NCBI GenBank assembly: GCA_041687455.1 | Contig: JAWLBY010000020.1 | Coordinates: 4,513-68,512 of the forward strand | DNA length: 64,000 nucleotides | Source: JAWLBY01 sp041687455 | GTDB taxonomy: Bacteria; Pseudomonadota; Gammaproteobacteria; Xanthomonadales; Xanthomonadaceae | Direction: 5' to 3' | Shown: positions 41,484-50,341 of the stretch, one piece after another | Position numbering within the stretch: position 1 is the stretch's first letter | How the letters are laid out: the number at the start of each line of letters is the position of its first letter | Program-made: the position numbers and the translations under genes | Notes under the pieces: generated by a model | What the model was told of the DNA's origin: nothing | The model's database searches: none | The model's input: only the letters and a program-made list of their open reading frames with translations

Positions 41484-42444
41484 AGGCCGACAGTGCCAGT
41501 TGCAGCATGATCCGCGCCTCGCTGCGCAGGCTCGGCGGATCGAGCACTTCGGCATCCGGGCCGTAGCGCATCACGTCCATCAGCAGTTCCTTCGGATTCG
41601 AATACGGCAGTTGCAGCTCGAAGCCACCGTTTTCGAGCCAGCGTCCCTGCTGTTTCGAATGCCAGTGTTCGTCGGCGACCCAACGCGCCGCGTGGGCCGA
41701 GAAACGGATCGTCGCGACCGCCTTCGGCGCGCCGGAAAAGATGCCGTAGCTCGACGACAGATGCGCATCGAGCTCCGCCTCCGGGCGATCGTCGGCGAGC
41801 TGCTCGAGCCGATGCGGGTGCCGGATCCGGTCGACCGCGAAGCTGCGCAATGCATCGCGCTCGTGGTCCCAGGCGTCGAGATACCAGTTGTCGCGGTAAT
41901 GGGTCAGTCGCTGCGGCGACACGGCCCGGCGCGTCAACGCATCGGTCGAGCGGGCGCGGTATTCGAACTCCAGCCGCCGCCGTTCGAGCACCGCGGTCGC
42001 GATGGTCCGGAACGACGTCTCGTCGAGCATGCGGGTCGCCGCGCCGATCACCCGGACCCGCTCGACCGGGAAGCGCTTGCCGCCGGTCTGCTCGGCCAGC
42101 AGGCCGTCGATCCGACTCTTCAGCGGCGCCAGCGCCGACGACAGCACGCCCGGCCCGGTCCGCGCCAGCAACTGGTGCGCAGCCAGCAGCGCGTGCAGTT
42201 CGTCCGAGGTCAGCCACAACCCCGGCAGCTCGAAGCGCTCGGCCTCGTCGGCGTGGTAGTGGAACCCCGGCGGATCGTCGTTGGTTTCGATCGGCGCGCC
42301 GAGCGCATCACGCAGGAACGCGATGTCGCGGTAAACGGTCGCGCGCGAACACTGCAGCTCCTCCATCAGCCGCTGCAGCGAGACCGGGTAGCGCGCCGTC
42401 TTCAGTGTGCGGTGCAGGGTCAGAATGCGTTCGTAACGATCCAT
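41473..42444 (-). CDS. WYL-domain transcriptional regulator (DeoR-like HTH)
   Basis: A 323-residue regulator: a DeoR-type winged helix at the N-terminus (YPVSLQRLMEELQCSRATVY RD), then a WYL domain (RRLEFEYRARSTDALTRRAV, NWYLDAWDHERDALRSFAVD) and a C-terminal WCX domain. WYL proteins sense ligands such as single-stranded nucleic acids. Its ATG at 42444 follows directly on a GGGAATC heptamer block with no clear ribosome binding site, so its expression may depend on the leader structure. It is divergent from the putative soeA. Confidence 0.88.
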   Translation of the reverse strand: MDRYERILTLHRTLKTARYPVSLQRLMEELQCSRATVYRDIAFLRDALGAPIETNDDPPGFHYHADEAERFELPGLWLTSDELHALLAAHQLLARTGPGVLSSALAPLKSRIDGLLAEQTGGKRFPVERVRVIGAATRMLDETSFRTIATAVLERRRLEFEYRARSTDALTRRAVSPQRLTHYRDNWYLDAWDHERDALRSFAVDRIRHPHRLEQLADDRPEAELDAHLSSSYGIFSGAPKAVATIRFSAHAARWVADEHWHSKQQGRWLENGGFELQLPYSNPKELLMDVMRYGPDAEVLDPPSLRSEARIMLQLALSAYVD

Positions 42445-42449
42445 GGGCC

Positions 42450-42477
42450 GGGAATCGGGAATCGGGAATCGGGAATC
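42450..42477. repeat. Four perfect GGGAATC heptamers upstream of the WYL gene
   Basis: Four tandem 7-bp units GGGAATC lie five bases before the WYL regulator start, in the 150-bp gap it shares with soeA. Same family as the repeats at 24943-25089 and 47291-47514. Confidence 0.9.
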
Positions 42478-42594
42478 GGGGTCGATCGTACGCCAATCGG
42501 TGTGGACCACGTGTCCGTCCGGCCGGGCGCCGCGAGCGCATATCGCCGCATCGCTTTACGATGGCGCGTTTCCGCTTCCGAATCCCCGACCGCC

Positions 42595-45432
42595 GTGCGC
42601 GAACCCGATCTCGACCTGCACCCCAGCCCCGGCGACGCGGTCGCAGCAACCACCTGCTACATGTGCGCGTGCCGTTGCGGCATCAAGGTCTGGCTGCGCG
42701 ACGGCCAGGTCCGCTACATCCAGGGCAACCCCGAGCATCCGGTCAACCGCGGCGTGCTGTGCGCGAAGGGCTCGGCCGGCATCATGCAGCACAGCTCGCC
42801 GGCACGGCTGTCGAAGCCGCTGCTGCGGGTCGGGCCGCGCGGCAGCGGCGAGTTCCGCGAGATCGAGTGGGACGAGGCACTGGCGCTCGCGAGCGACTGG
42901 CTCGGCGCGATCCGTGCACGCAATCCGGACGAGCTGGCGTTCTTCACCGGCCGCGACCAGTCGCAGGCGCTGACCGGCTGGTGGGCGCAGCAGTTCGGCA
43001 CGATCAACTACGCCGCGCATGGCGGCTTCTGCTCGGTCAACATGGCGGCCGGCGGGCTGTACACGCTCGGCGGGAGCTTCTGGGAGTTCGGCGAGCCTGA
43101 CTGGGAACACTGCCGCTATCTGATGCTGTGGGGCGTGGCCGAGGACCACGATTCGAACCCGATCAAGCTCGGGCTCGGCAAGCTCAAGCAACGCAACGCC
43201 AAGGTGGTCGCGATCAACCCGGTCCGCAGTGGCTACGGTGCGATCGCCGACGAATGGATCGGTATCCGGCCGGGCACCGACGGCCTGCTCGCGTTCGCAC
43301 TGATCCACGAACTGCTGCGCAGCGACCGGATCGATCTCGACTACCTGGTCCGCTACACCAATGCGCACTGGCTGGTGATCCGCGATCCGGGCGCGGCGGA
43401 CGACGGTCTGTTCGCGCGCGATGGACAGGGCGAGCCGCTTTGCGCGACGCGCACCGGTGATGACGCAGCGGACAACGAGCACGTCGCGCTGTGCCCGGCG
43501 AGCGCCAGCGGCATCGCGCCGCGGGTCGTCGGCGAGGTCCGCCTGCCCGACGGTCGCACCGCAGTGCCGGCATTCCAGCTCGTCGCCGAGCGCTATCTCG
43601 ATTCGCGGTACGCGCCGGATGCGGTCGCCGAACGCTGCGGCGTGGACGCCGCGACGATCCGCCGGCTCGCCCGCGAACTGGCTGACGCCGCGTTCGACAG
43701 CGGCCTCGAACTGGCCCAGCCGTGGACCGACAGCGCCGGCCGCGAGCATCCGACGATGCCCGGACGACCGGTCGCGCTGCACGCGATGCGCGGCATCAGC
43801 GCGCACAGCAACGGCTTCCACACCTGCCGCGCATTGCACCTGCTGCAACTGCTGCTCGGCGCGGTCGACACGCCGGGCAGCTTCCGCTTCCAGCCGCCGT
43901 ACCCGAAGCCGATTCCGCCGCCGAACCGACCCGGCCGAACCCGCCGCACGGACGGCACGCTCGATGCCGCACCGCTCGGCTTCGTGCACGGACCGGAAGA
44001 CCTCGCCGTCGACGCCGCGGGCGAGCCGCTGCGACTCGATCACGCGTTCTCGTGGGCCTACCCGCTGGCCGCCCACGGCATGCTGCACACGGTGATCCGG
44101 CACGCCTGGATGCAGGACCCGCACCCGGTCGACACGCTGTTCCTGTTCATGGCCAACATGAGCTGGAACTCGGCGATGAACACCACCGAGACGATGCAGT
44201 GGCTGACCGACCGCAACGCCGACGGCAGCTATCGGATCCCGCGGATCATCTATGCCGACGCCTACGCCTCGGAGATGGTTGCGTACGCCGATCTGGTGCT
44301 GCCGGACACGACTTATCTGGAGCGCCACGACTGCATCAGCCTGCTCGACCGGCCGATATCCGATGCCGACGGAGCCGCCGATGCGATCCGCCATCCGGTA
44401 CTGCCACCGGATCGCGACGTGCGCGGCTTCCAGTCGGTGTTGCTCGAACTCGGTGTTCGACTCGGCCTGCCCGGTCTGGTCGACGAACACGGCGCCGCGC
44501 GCTACCGCGACTATGCCGACTACATCGTCCACCATGAGCGCGCGCCCGGCATCGGCCTGCTGGCCGGCTGGCGCGGCGACGGCAGCCAGCACGGGCGCGG
44601 CGCACCGAACCCGCAGCAGTTGCAGCGCTACATCGACAACGGTGGATTCTGGCGGGCGGAAATCCCGGCCCGTGGCCGCTACTTCAAGATGGCCAACCGC
44701 GACTACCTCGACTGGGCAAAGTCGATGGGTTTCGTCGGCAGCACCGCACCGATCGTGCTGCAGCTCTATTCGGAGACGTTGCAGAAATTCCGCCTCGCCG
44801 CGCAGGGCCACGGCACGATCCAGCCGCCGCCGCGGCACCGCGAGCGAGTCGCGCGTCATTTCGATCCGCTGCCGATCTGGTATCCGCCATTCGGGGACGA
44901 ACGTGACGAAAGCGACTATCCGCTGCACGCGCTGACCCAGCGACCGATGTTCATGTACCACGCATGGGGCTCGCAGAATGCCTGGCTGCGACAGATTGCC
45001 GCGCGCAACGTGCTGTACCTGCATCCGGACACGGCCGATCGCCATGACCTCGCCGACGGCGATCTGGCGGTCGTCGAGTCGCGCCACGGCCGGATCGTCG
45101 TGCCGGTCCAGCGGGCTGCCAACGTGCAGCCGGACACGGTCTGGACCTGGAATGCGATCGGCAAGCGCCGCGGTGCATGGAGTCTGTCGGCCGACGCCCC
45201 GGAGGGCCGCCGCGGCTTCCTGCTGAACCACCTGATCGGCGATCGACTGCCCGATGGCGAGTACGCCAATGCCGATCCGGTAACCGGCCAGGCGGCCTGG
45301 TTCGACCTGCGCGTGCGACTGCGCCGGGCGCGCCCCGACGAGCAGCCGGCGCCGCAGTTCGCGCCGCTTCCGAGCGGTTCAGCGGCGCCCGCTACGCTGC
45401 GCTACGGCTCCGCTTCCAGGACGCGCCGATGA
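42595..45432 (+). CDS. soeA: Molybdopterin oxidoreductase, putative sulfite dehydrogenase subunit SoeA
   Basis: A 945-residue DMSO-reductase-family enzyme without a twin-arginine signal, so it faces the cytoplasm. An N-terminal [4Fe-4S] ligand set is present: C21, C24, C28 and C56 in CYMCACRCG and GVLCAKGSAG. Characteristic blocks include FFTGRDQSQALTGWWAQQFG, YAAHGGFCSVNMAAGGLYTL and EDHDSNPIKLGLGKLKQRNA. These match what I recall of SoeA, which oxidises sulfite to sulfate at the cytoplasmic face. The C-terminal molybdopterin-dinucleotide domain ends ~940. The start is GTG 42595; no upstream ATG is in frame. The family is certain; the sulfite assignment is probable and rests on resemblance plus the B and C subunits downstream. 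Confidence 0.85.
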   Translation: MREPDLDLHPSPGDAVAATTCYMCACRCGIKVWLRDGQVRYIQGNPEHPVNRGVLCAKGSAGIMQHSSPARLSKPLLRVGPRGSGEFREIEWDEALALASDWLGAIRARNPDELAFFTGRDQSQALTGWWAQQFGTINYAAHGGFCSVNMAAGGLYTLGGSFWEFGEPDWEHCRYLMLWGVAEDHDSNPIKLGLGKLKQRNAKVVAINPVRSGYGAIADEWIGIRPGTDGLLAFALIHELLRSDRIDLDYLVRYTNAHWLVIRDPGAADDGLFARDGQGEPLCATRTGDDAADNEHVALCPASASGIAPRVVGEVRLPDGRTAVPAFQLVAERYLDSRYAPDAVAERCGVDAATIRRLARELADAAFDSGLELAQPWTDSAGREHPTMPGRPVALHAMRGISAHSNGFHTCRALHLLQLLLGAVDTPGSFRFQPPYPKPIPPPNRPGRTRRTDGTLDAAPLGFVHGPEDLAVDAAGEPLRLDHAFSWAYPLAAHGMLHTVIRHAWMQDPHPVDTLFLFMANMSWNSAMNTTETMQWLTDRNADGSYRIPRIIYADAYASEMVAYADLVLPDTTYLERHDCISLLDRPISDADGAADAIRHPVLPPDRDVRGFQSVLLELGVRLGLPGLVDEHGAARYRDYADYIVHHERAPGIGLLAGWRGDGSQHGRGAPNPQQLQRYIDNGGFWRAEIPARGRYFKMANRDYLDWAKSMGFVGSTAPIVLQLYSETLQKFRLAAQGHGTIQPPPRHRERVARHFDPLPIWYPPFGDERDESDYPLHALTQRPMFMYHAWGSQNAWLRQIAARNVLYLHPDTADRHDLADGDLAVVESRHGRIVVPVQRAANVQPDTVWTWNAIGKRRGAWSLSADAPEGRRGFLLNHLIGDRLPDGEYANADPVTGQAAWFDLRVRLRRARPDEQPAPQFAPLPSGSAAPATLRYGSASRTRR

Positions 45433-45519
45433 TCGCTTCGCCTGCGACGCCGCACAGCGCCGCGCGCTTGCCGCAAGCCGCGCGTCGCTCCGGCGCAGGA
45501 CCGACACGACACTGAACCG

Positions 45520-47286
45520 ATGGGCATCGAAGCGCTGCTGACGCTTGCGATCCTGGCCGCCGCGATCGTGCTGTTCGCGACCGAGAAGCTGCCGGTCGAC
45601 ATGGTCGCGATGCTGGTACTGGCCAGCCTGCTGCTGCTCGGACTGGTCACGCCGGAGCAGGGGCTGTCGGGTTTCTCGAGCGAAGCGACGATCACGGTCG
45701 CGGCGATGTTCGTGCTGTCGGCGGGGCTGTCGCACAGCGGCGCGCTGCGCAGCATCGGCCGCTGGCTGGCGCGGATCCGCAGCGGCTGGCTGTTCACGCT
45801 GACGGTGATGGTGATGCTCGGTGGCATGTCCGCGTTCGTCAACAACACCGCGGCGCTCGCGGTGCTGCTGCCGGTCGTGCTCGCGGTGGCGGCGGCCAAC
45901 AAGTTCTCGGTGTCGCGGATCCTGATCCCGATGTCGTACGCCGCACAGATGGGTGGCGTCTGCACGCTGATCGGCACGTCGACCAACCTGCTGGTCCACT
46001 CGATAGCGCAGGACATGGATCTGCCAGGCTTCTCGCTGTTCGAGTTCGCTCCGCTCGGCCTGCTGACGATGGCGGCCGGCATCGCCTACCTGATGCTGTT
46101 CGGCCGCTGGCTGCTGCCGGACCGCCGCGGCGAGGAACTGACCGAGAACTACCAGCTCGGCAAGTACATCACCGAATTGCGGGTCGGCGCCGGATCGCGG
46201 CTGGTCGGCCAATCGGTCGCCGAGGCCAAGCTCGGCGAGCGCTACGGCATCTACGTGCTCGAACTGCTGCGCGGCGAGGAGAAGATCTGGGCACCGCGGG
46301 CGCAGACTCTGCGCGCCGACGACGTGCTGCTGGTGCGCGGCGATTGGGAGCGACTCACGCGCGTCAAGGACGAGTTCGCACTCGAGCTGGAGCCGGAGTT
46401 CCAGTTGCGCGATTCGCTGTTTCACGGCGGCGACCAGGTGCTGACCGAAGTGATGGTCGCGCCGGGCTCGCGCTTCGTCGGCCAGACCCTGAAGGAACTC
46501 GAGTTCAACTGGCACTACAACGCCACCGCACTGGCGATCCAACGCCGCGGACAGGTCGTTCGCGAGAAGCTCAAGGACGTCCGGCTGTACATCGGAGACG
46601 TGCTGCTGCTGCTGACGACCCGCGACGAGATGCGGGTGCTGCGCGGCAATCCGAACCTGATCGTGATGAGCGAGCGCGAGGATGCCAGCTACAACCGATG
46701 GCGCGCGGTGACCGCGATCGCGATCATGGCAGCGGTCGTCGCGGCCGCCGCGCTCGGCTGGCTGAAGATCGTCGTTGCCGCCCTGCTCGGCAGCGTGGCG
46801 CTGCTGCTGACCCGCTGCCTCGACCCGAAGGATGTCTACCAGGCGATCGACTGGCGCGTGATCATGCTGCTGGCCGGCATATTGCCGCTCGGCATTGCGC
46901 TGCAGAATTCCGGCGCAGCCGGGTTTCTGGCCGGCACGATGATGGATCTGGTCGGCGACTGGGGACCGATCGCGGCACTGGCGGTCACCTACCTGATCAC
47001 CGCGCTGCTGACCGAGGCGATGAGCAACAATGCCGCGGCGGTGCTGATGGCGCCGATTGCGGTGGCCAGTGCGCAGGCGCTGGACAGCAACCCGACCGCA
47101 TTCCTGGTCGCGGTCGCGTTCGCCGCATCGACCAGTTTCGCGACGCCGGTCGGCTACCAGACCAACACGATGGTCTACAACGCCGGCGGCTATCGATTCA
47201 CCGACTTCGTCCGCGTCGGCGCGCCGCTGAACCTGCTGTTCTGGCTGCTGGCCGTGATGCTGATTCCGGTGTTCTGGCCGTTGTAG
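45520..47286 (+). CDS. SLC13/DASS-family permease with two RCK_C (TrkA-C) domains
   Basis: A 588-residue inner-membrane transporter. The N-terminal half has about five spans (SGFSSEATITVAAMFVLSAG, GMSAFVNNTAALAVLLPVVL, YAAQMGGVCTLIGTSTNLLV with the SNT-type sodium/anion motif). Residues ~215-300 and ~305-385 are two soluble RCK_C domains (ELRVGAGSRLVGQSVAEAKL, EVMVAPGSRFVGQTLKELEF). Then the C-terminal half repeats the motif TEAMSNNAAAVLMAPIAVAS and FATPVGYQTN. DASS carriers move sulfate, dicarboxylates or phosphate. Its position between the two halves of a putative sulfite-oxidising locus suggests a sulfur oxyanion substrate. Confidence 0.9.
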   Translation: MGIEALLTLAILAAAIVLFATEKLPVDMVAMLVLASLLLLGLVTPEQGLSGFSSEATITVAAMFVLSAGLSHSGALRSIGRWLARIRSGWLFTLTVMVMLGGMSAFVNNTAALAVLLPVVLAVAAANKFSVSRILIPMSYAAQMGGVCTLIGTSTNLLVHSIAQDMDLPGFSLFEFAPLGLLTMAAGIAYLMLFGRWLLPDRRGEELTENYQLGKYITELRVGAGSRLVGQSVAEAKLGERYGIYVLELLRGEEKIWAPRAQTLRADDVLLVRGDWERLTRVKDEFALELEPEFQLRDSLFHGGDQVLTEVMVAPGSRFVGQTLKELEFNWHYNATALAIQRRGQVVREKLKDVRLYIGDVLLLLTTRDEMRVLRGNPNLIVMSEREDASYNRWRAVTAIAIMAAVVAAAALGWLKIVVAALLGSVALLLTRCLDPKDVYQAIDWRVIMLLAGILPLGIALQNSGAAGFLAGTMMDLVGDWGPIAALAVTYLITALLTEAMSNNAAAVLMAPIAVASAQALDSNPTAFLVAVAFAASTSFATPVGYQTNTMVYNAGGYRFTDFVRVGAPLNLLFWLLAVMLIPVFWPL

Positions 47287-47290
47287 TGGC

Positions 47291-47514
47291 GGGATCCGGG
47301 ATCCGGGATCCGGGATCCGGGATCCGGGATCCGGGATCCGGGATCCGGAATCCGGAATCCGGAATCCGGGAGTCGGGATTCGGGATTCGGGAGTCGGGAG
47401 TCGGGATTCGGGAGTCGGGAGTCGGGAGTCGGGAGTCGGGAGTCGGGAGTCGGGAGTCGGGAGTCGGGAGTCGGGAGTCGGGAGTCGGGATGCGGGAGTC
47501 GGGATGCGGGGTTC
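47291..47514. repeat. Tandem heptamer array, 32 units
   Basis: Exactly 32 contiguous 7-bp units (224 bp) directly after the permease stop codon. The first 8 are GGGATCC, then 3 GGAATCC, then a mix of mostly GGGAGTC with GGGATTC, GGGATGC and a final GGGGTTC. The nearly invariant GG(G) every seven bases satisfies the G-quadruplex pattern (G3 N4)n along most of the array. Not coding. Confidence 0.97.
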
Positions 47515-47549
47515 GAACGACAGGGATCGTCAATGACGCCGCACTGCAA

Positions 47550-47586
47550 GCCCCTCTCCCCATGGGAGAGGGGTTGGGGTGAGGGT
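47550..47586. repeat. Palindromic REP-like element
   Basis: A perfect hairpin CCCCTCTCCC-CAT-GGGAGAGGGG (47551-47573), followed by TTGGGGTGAGGG. It resembles a common dispersed extragenic palindrome of gammaproteobacteria. It lies between the heptamer array and the Fe-S subunit gene. The remaining ~175 bp up to soeB contains no recognised gene. Confidence 0.7.
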
Positions 47587-47763
47587 CCCCGAAAGCCGGG
47601 ATGAACGCACCCGCCGCAACCTTTCCGACCGCCCATGGCGATAACTCGAAGCAGCGCAACGGCACCGAGCTCGAGCGACCGCGACGCATCGCGAACAACC
47701 TCACCCACACACCGCACTACAATGCGCGCTTCGTCAGCACGCCGCGCCCGCCGAAACTCCCGC

Positions 47764-48537
47764 GTGACCTCGCTCCCCGCCACCACCCGCCGCCAGCTCG
47801 GCCTCGTCATCGATCTCGACACCTGCGTCGGCTGCCACGCCTGCGCGGTCGCCTGCAAGCAGTGGAACACCGGCGGCATCAAGGGGCCGCTGGTCGACGA
47901 GCAGCCGTACGGTCGCGAACCGGTCGGCGTCTGGTTGAACCGCGTGCACAGCTACGAGCTCGATGACTACGCGCCGCCATCCGCCGACCCGCAGGCGGCG
48001 CCGGCGCCGCTGACGCTGCATTTCCCGCGCTCATGCCTGCACTGCGACAACGCCGTCTGCGTGACGGTCTGTCCGACCGGCGCCAGCTACAAGCGCGCCG
48101 AGGATGGCATCGTGCTGGTCGATGAAGACCGCTGCATCGGCTGCAAGCTGTGTTCGTGGGCCTGCCCGTACGGCGCGCGCGAGTACTCGGCGGTCGATGG
48201 CGTGATGAAGAAGTGCACGCTGTGCATCGACCGGATCTACAACGAACGGCTCGACGAGGCCGAACGCACGCCGGCCTGCGTGCAGGCCTGTCCGACCCGC
48301 GCGCGGCACTTCGGCGATCTCGGTGATCCGGATTCGGCGGTGTCGCGGCTGGTCGCCGACCGCGACGGCGCCGACCTGCTGCCGCAGCTCGGCTACCGGC
48401 CGACCAACAAGTACCTGCCACCGCGCGCGCGCCGCAGTGCCGATGCGCCGGGCGAGGCCGAAGCTCCAGCCGAAGCACTCGATCGATCGACGCTGCCGCC
48501 GCTGCTGCGCTGGCTCGACCGCGCACTGAGCCGCTGA
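47764..48537 (+). CDS. soeB: Ferredoxin-type 4Fe-4S subunit, putative SoeB
   Basis: A 257-residue electron-transfer subunit with four [4Fe-4S] cysteine sets: CVGCHACAVACK, CLHCDNAVCVTVCPTGA, CIGCKLCSWACPYGA and CTLCIDR ... CVQACPTRA. This is the DmsB/NrfC/SoeB pattern that wires the molybdenum subunit to a membrane anchor. The start is GTG 47764, just before RRQLGLVIDLDTCVGC, which is where family members begin. An in-frame ATG at 47722 would add a basic tail. The next gene starts one base after its stop. Confidence 0.92.
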   Translation: MTSLPATTRRQLGLVIDLDTCVGCHACAVACKQWNTGGIKGPLVDEQPYGREPVGVWLNRVHSYELDDYAPPSADPQAAPAPLTLHFPRSCLHCDNAVCVTVCPTGASYKRAEDGIVLVDEDRCIGCKLCSWACPYGAREYSAVDGVMKKCTLCIDRIYNERLDEAERTPACVQACPTRARHFGDLGDPDSAVSRLVADRDGADLLPQLGYRPTNKYLPPRARRSADAPGEAEAPAEALDRSTLPPLLRWLDRALSR

Positions 48538-48538
48538 C

Positions 48539-49468
48539 ATGCATCCGGCCCTGTCGGTGATTTTCTTCACCACGATCGGCGGCGCCGGTTACGGCCTGCT
48601 GTTCCTGCTCGGACTGCAGTTGCTGCTGGCGCCACCGCTCGATCGCAGCGCCGTCATCCCGATCGCATTGACCGGCGGGCTGCTCGCAAGCGCCGGTCTG
48701 GTCGCGTCGCTGTGGCATCTCGGCCAGCCGCAGCGCGCCTGGCGTGCGCTGTCGCAGTGGCGCAGTTCGTGGCTGTCGCGCGAGGCGGTCGTCGCGCTGT
48801 TCGGCTATCTGCCGCTGACCGCCTGCATCGCACTGACGTGGACCGACGCCGATCCGCGCTGGCTGCGGCTGGCCGGCGGTGCGCTGGCGCTGGCCGCCGC
48901 GGCGACGGTCTGGTGCACGGCGCGGATCTACACCTCGCTGCCGCCGATTCCGGCCTGGCGGTTGCGCCCGGTGCTGCCGGGCTACATCGGATTCGCGCTG
49001 CTGTCGGGCCTGCTCTGGTGGCAGGCACTGGCATTCGTGCTCGACCTGCCGCGCGCACCCGCTGTCGCGCTCGCCGCCGCCGGGCTGGGCCTCGGGATGC
49101 TCGTGCTCAAGCTCGGCTACTGGCGCGCGATCGATCGCCAGACGCTACCCGCCGATCTGCCGACCGCGACCGGACTGAGCGGCGCGTCCGGCATGCGGCC
49201 GTTCGAGGCGCCGCATACCGAAACCAGTTATCTGCTGCGCGAAATGGGGCACGTGCTGGCACGCCGCCATGCCGTGCCGCTGCGGCGCGCCTCGTTGCTG
49301 CTGCTGGCGCTCGGCGCCGGCCTGGCCGCGGTCGCCGCCGGACTTCCGGCCGGCGCGGTCGCGCTGTCGTGGCTCTCGCTGGTCATGCTGCACGCCGGGC
49401 TGTTCGTCGAGCGCTGGCTGTTCTTCGCGCAGGCGCGGCACGTCGTGACGGTGTACTACCGCGGCTGA
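48539..49468 (+). CDS. soeC: DmsC-family membrane anchor, putative SoeC
   Basis: A 309-residue integral membrane protein with about eight spans (MHPALSVIFFTTIGGAGYGL, AVIPIALTGGLLASAGLVAS, LPAGAVALSWLSLVMLHAGL). It belongs to the DmsC/SoeC anchor family that passes electrons between the Fe-S subunit and the quinone pool. Conserved segments WRALSQWRSSWLSREAVVAL and RMYTYLPP-like ARIYTSLPPIPAW are present. It begins one base after soeB ends, so subunits B and C are coupled, whereas A is separated from them by the permease gene and the repeat array. Confidence 0.9.
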   Translation: MHPALSVIFFTTIGGAGYGLLFLLGLQLLLAPPLDRSAVIPIALTGGLLASAGLVASLWHLGQPQRAWRALSQWRSSWLSREAVVALFGYLPLTACIALTWTDADPRWLRLAGGALALAAAATVWCTARIYTSLPPIPAWRLRPVLPGYIGFALLSGLLWWQALAFVLDLPRAPAVALAAAGLGLGMLVLKLGYWRAIDRQTLPADLPTATGLSGASGMRPFEAPHTETSYLLREMGHVLARRHAVPLRRASLLLLALGAGLAAVAAGLPAGAVALSWLSLVMLHAGLFVERWLFFAQARHVVTVYYRG

Positions 49469-49576
49469 GCCAAAGCATTTACGCGGGCTTAACCCGGACG
49501 CCCGCGTCCGCTCCTACCATCGGCGCCCCGCACACCCGCGGAACCGCGATCAGGCGTTTCGATGGAGCAGGAATCG

Positions 49577-50317
49577 ATGGGAAAGTATCTGCCGACGGCG
49601 GCGCTGCTGGCGCTGCTGCCGAGCGCGGCACTGGCCGAATGGACTGCCAGCGGCGAACTCGGCGTGGCCGCCACCCGCGGCAATTCGCATTCGGAGAACG
49701 TCAACACGAAGCTGGCGTTCGAACACGAGAGCAACGACTGGACGCACAAGTTCGGGCTGGCCGCGGTGCGCGCCCGGAACGAGGTGCTGGTCGACAGCGA
49801 CGGCGACGGTGAGCTCGAGCGCCGCTCCGAGCTGTCGGCCAACCGCTACCAGGTGCAGGCCAGCAGCGGCTACAAGGTCAACGAGCGCGGCACCTGGGTC
49901 GGTTCGCTGCGCTACGAGAGCGATGATTTCGCCGCCTACGCCGAGCAGGCGACGCTGTCGCTCGGCTTCGGCTACAAGCTGGTCGACAACGCGCGGACCG
50001 TGCTGTCGACCGAGCTCGGCCCCGGTTACCGGCGCGCCGAGCCGGTCGACGGTGGCACCGAAAGCGACCTGATCTTCCGCGCGCTGGTCGACTATCGGCA
50101 GACCCTGACCGCGAACACCGCGCTGACCAATCTGCTGCTGGTCGAATCCGGCGAGTCGAACACGTCCGCGCAGAACGATCTCGGCGTCTCGGTCGCGATG
50201 AATTCGCGGCTGGCACTGAAGACCGGCGTGCAGCTCCGCTACAACAGCGAGGTCGACCCCGGCATCGGCCACACCGACACGCTGATGACGGTCAACCTGG
50301 TCTACACGATCAAGTAA
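49577..50317 (+). CDS. DUF481/YdiY family outer-membrane protein
   Basis: A 246-residue exported beta-rich protein: signal peptide MGKYLPTAALLALLPSAALA, then repeated short strands (WTASGELGVAATRGNSHSEN, ASSGYKVNERGTWVGSLRYE, LSLGFGYKLVDNARTVLSTE) ending in YTIK with a terminal beta-signal-like tail. This matches DUF481, a small outer-membrane barrel. Start ATG 49577 (AGGAATCG site) is preferred to the ATG at 49562. It converges on hemC with 24 bp between their stops. The function is unknown. Confidence 0.9.
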   Translation: MGKYLPTAALLALLPSAALAEWTASGELGVAATRGNSHSENVNTKLAFEHESNDWTHKFGLAAVRARNEVLVDSDGDGELERRSELSANRYQVQASSGYKVNERGTWVGSLRYESDDFAAYAEQATLSLGFGYKLVDNARTVLSTELGPGYRRAEPVDGGTESDLIFRALVDYRQTLTANTALTNLLLVESGESNTSAQNDLGVSVAMNSRLALKTGVQLRYNSEVDPGIGHTDTLMTVNLVYTIK

Positions 50318-50341
50318 GGCCGCCCGCGCCGCGCTGCCCGG

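Noticed and set aside
42556..45231. Minus-strand open frame of about 890 codons opposite the molybdenum enzyme
   Set aside because: Antisense shadow; the plus-strand frame has all Fe-S and molybdopterin motifs.
45429..45515. A 28-codon open frame overlapping the soeA stop by ATGA
   Set aside because: Overlap is suggestive, but the peptide (Ala/Arg/Pro-rich) has no feature of a real small protein and no ribosome binding site.
47291..47514. The heptamer array considered as a CRISPR array or as coding repeats
   Set aside because: Units are 7 bp with no spacers, and any frame gives only a repeating low-complexity peptide (a seven-residue period) without start signals.
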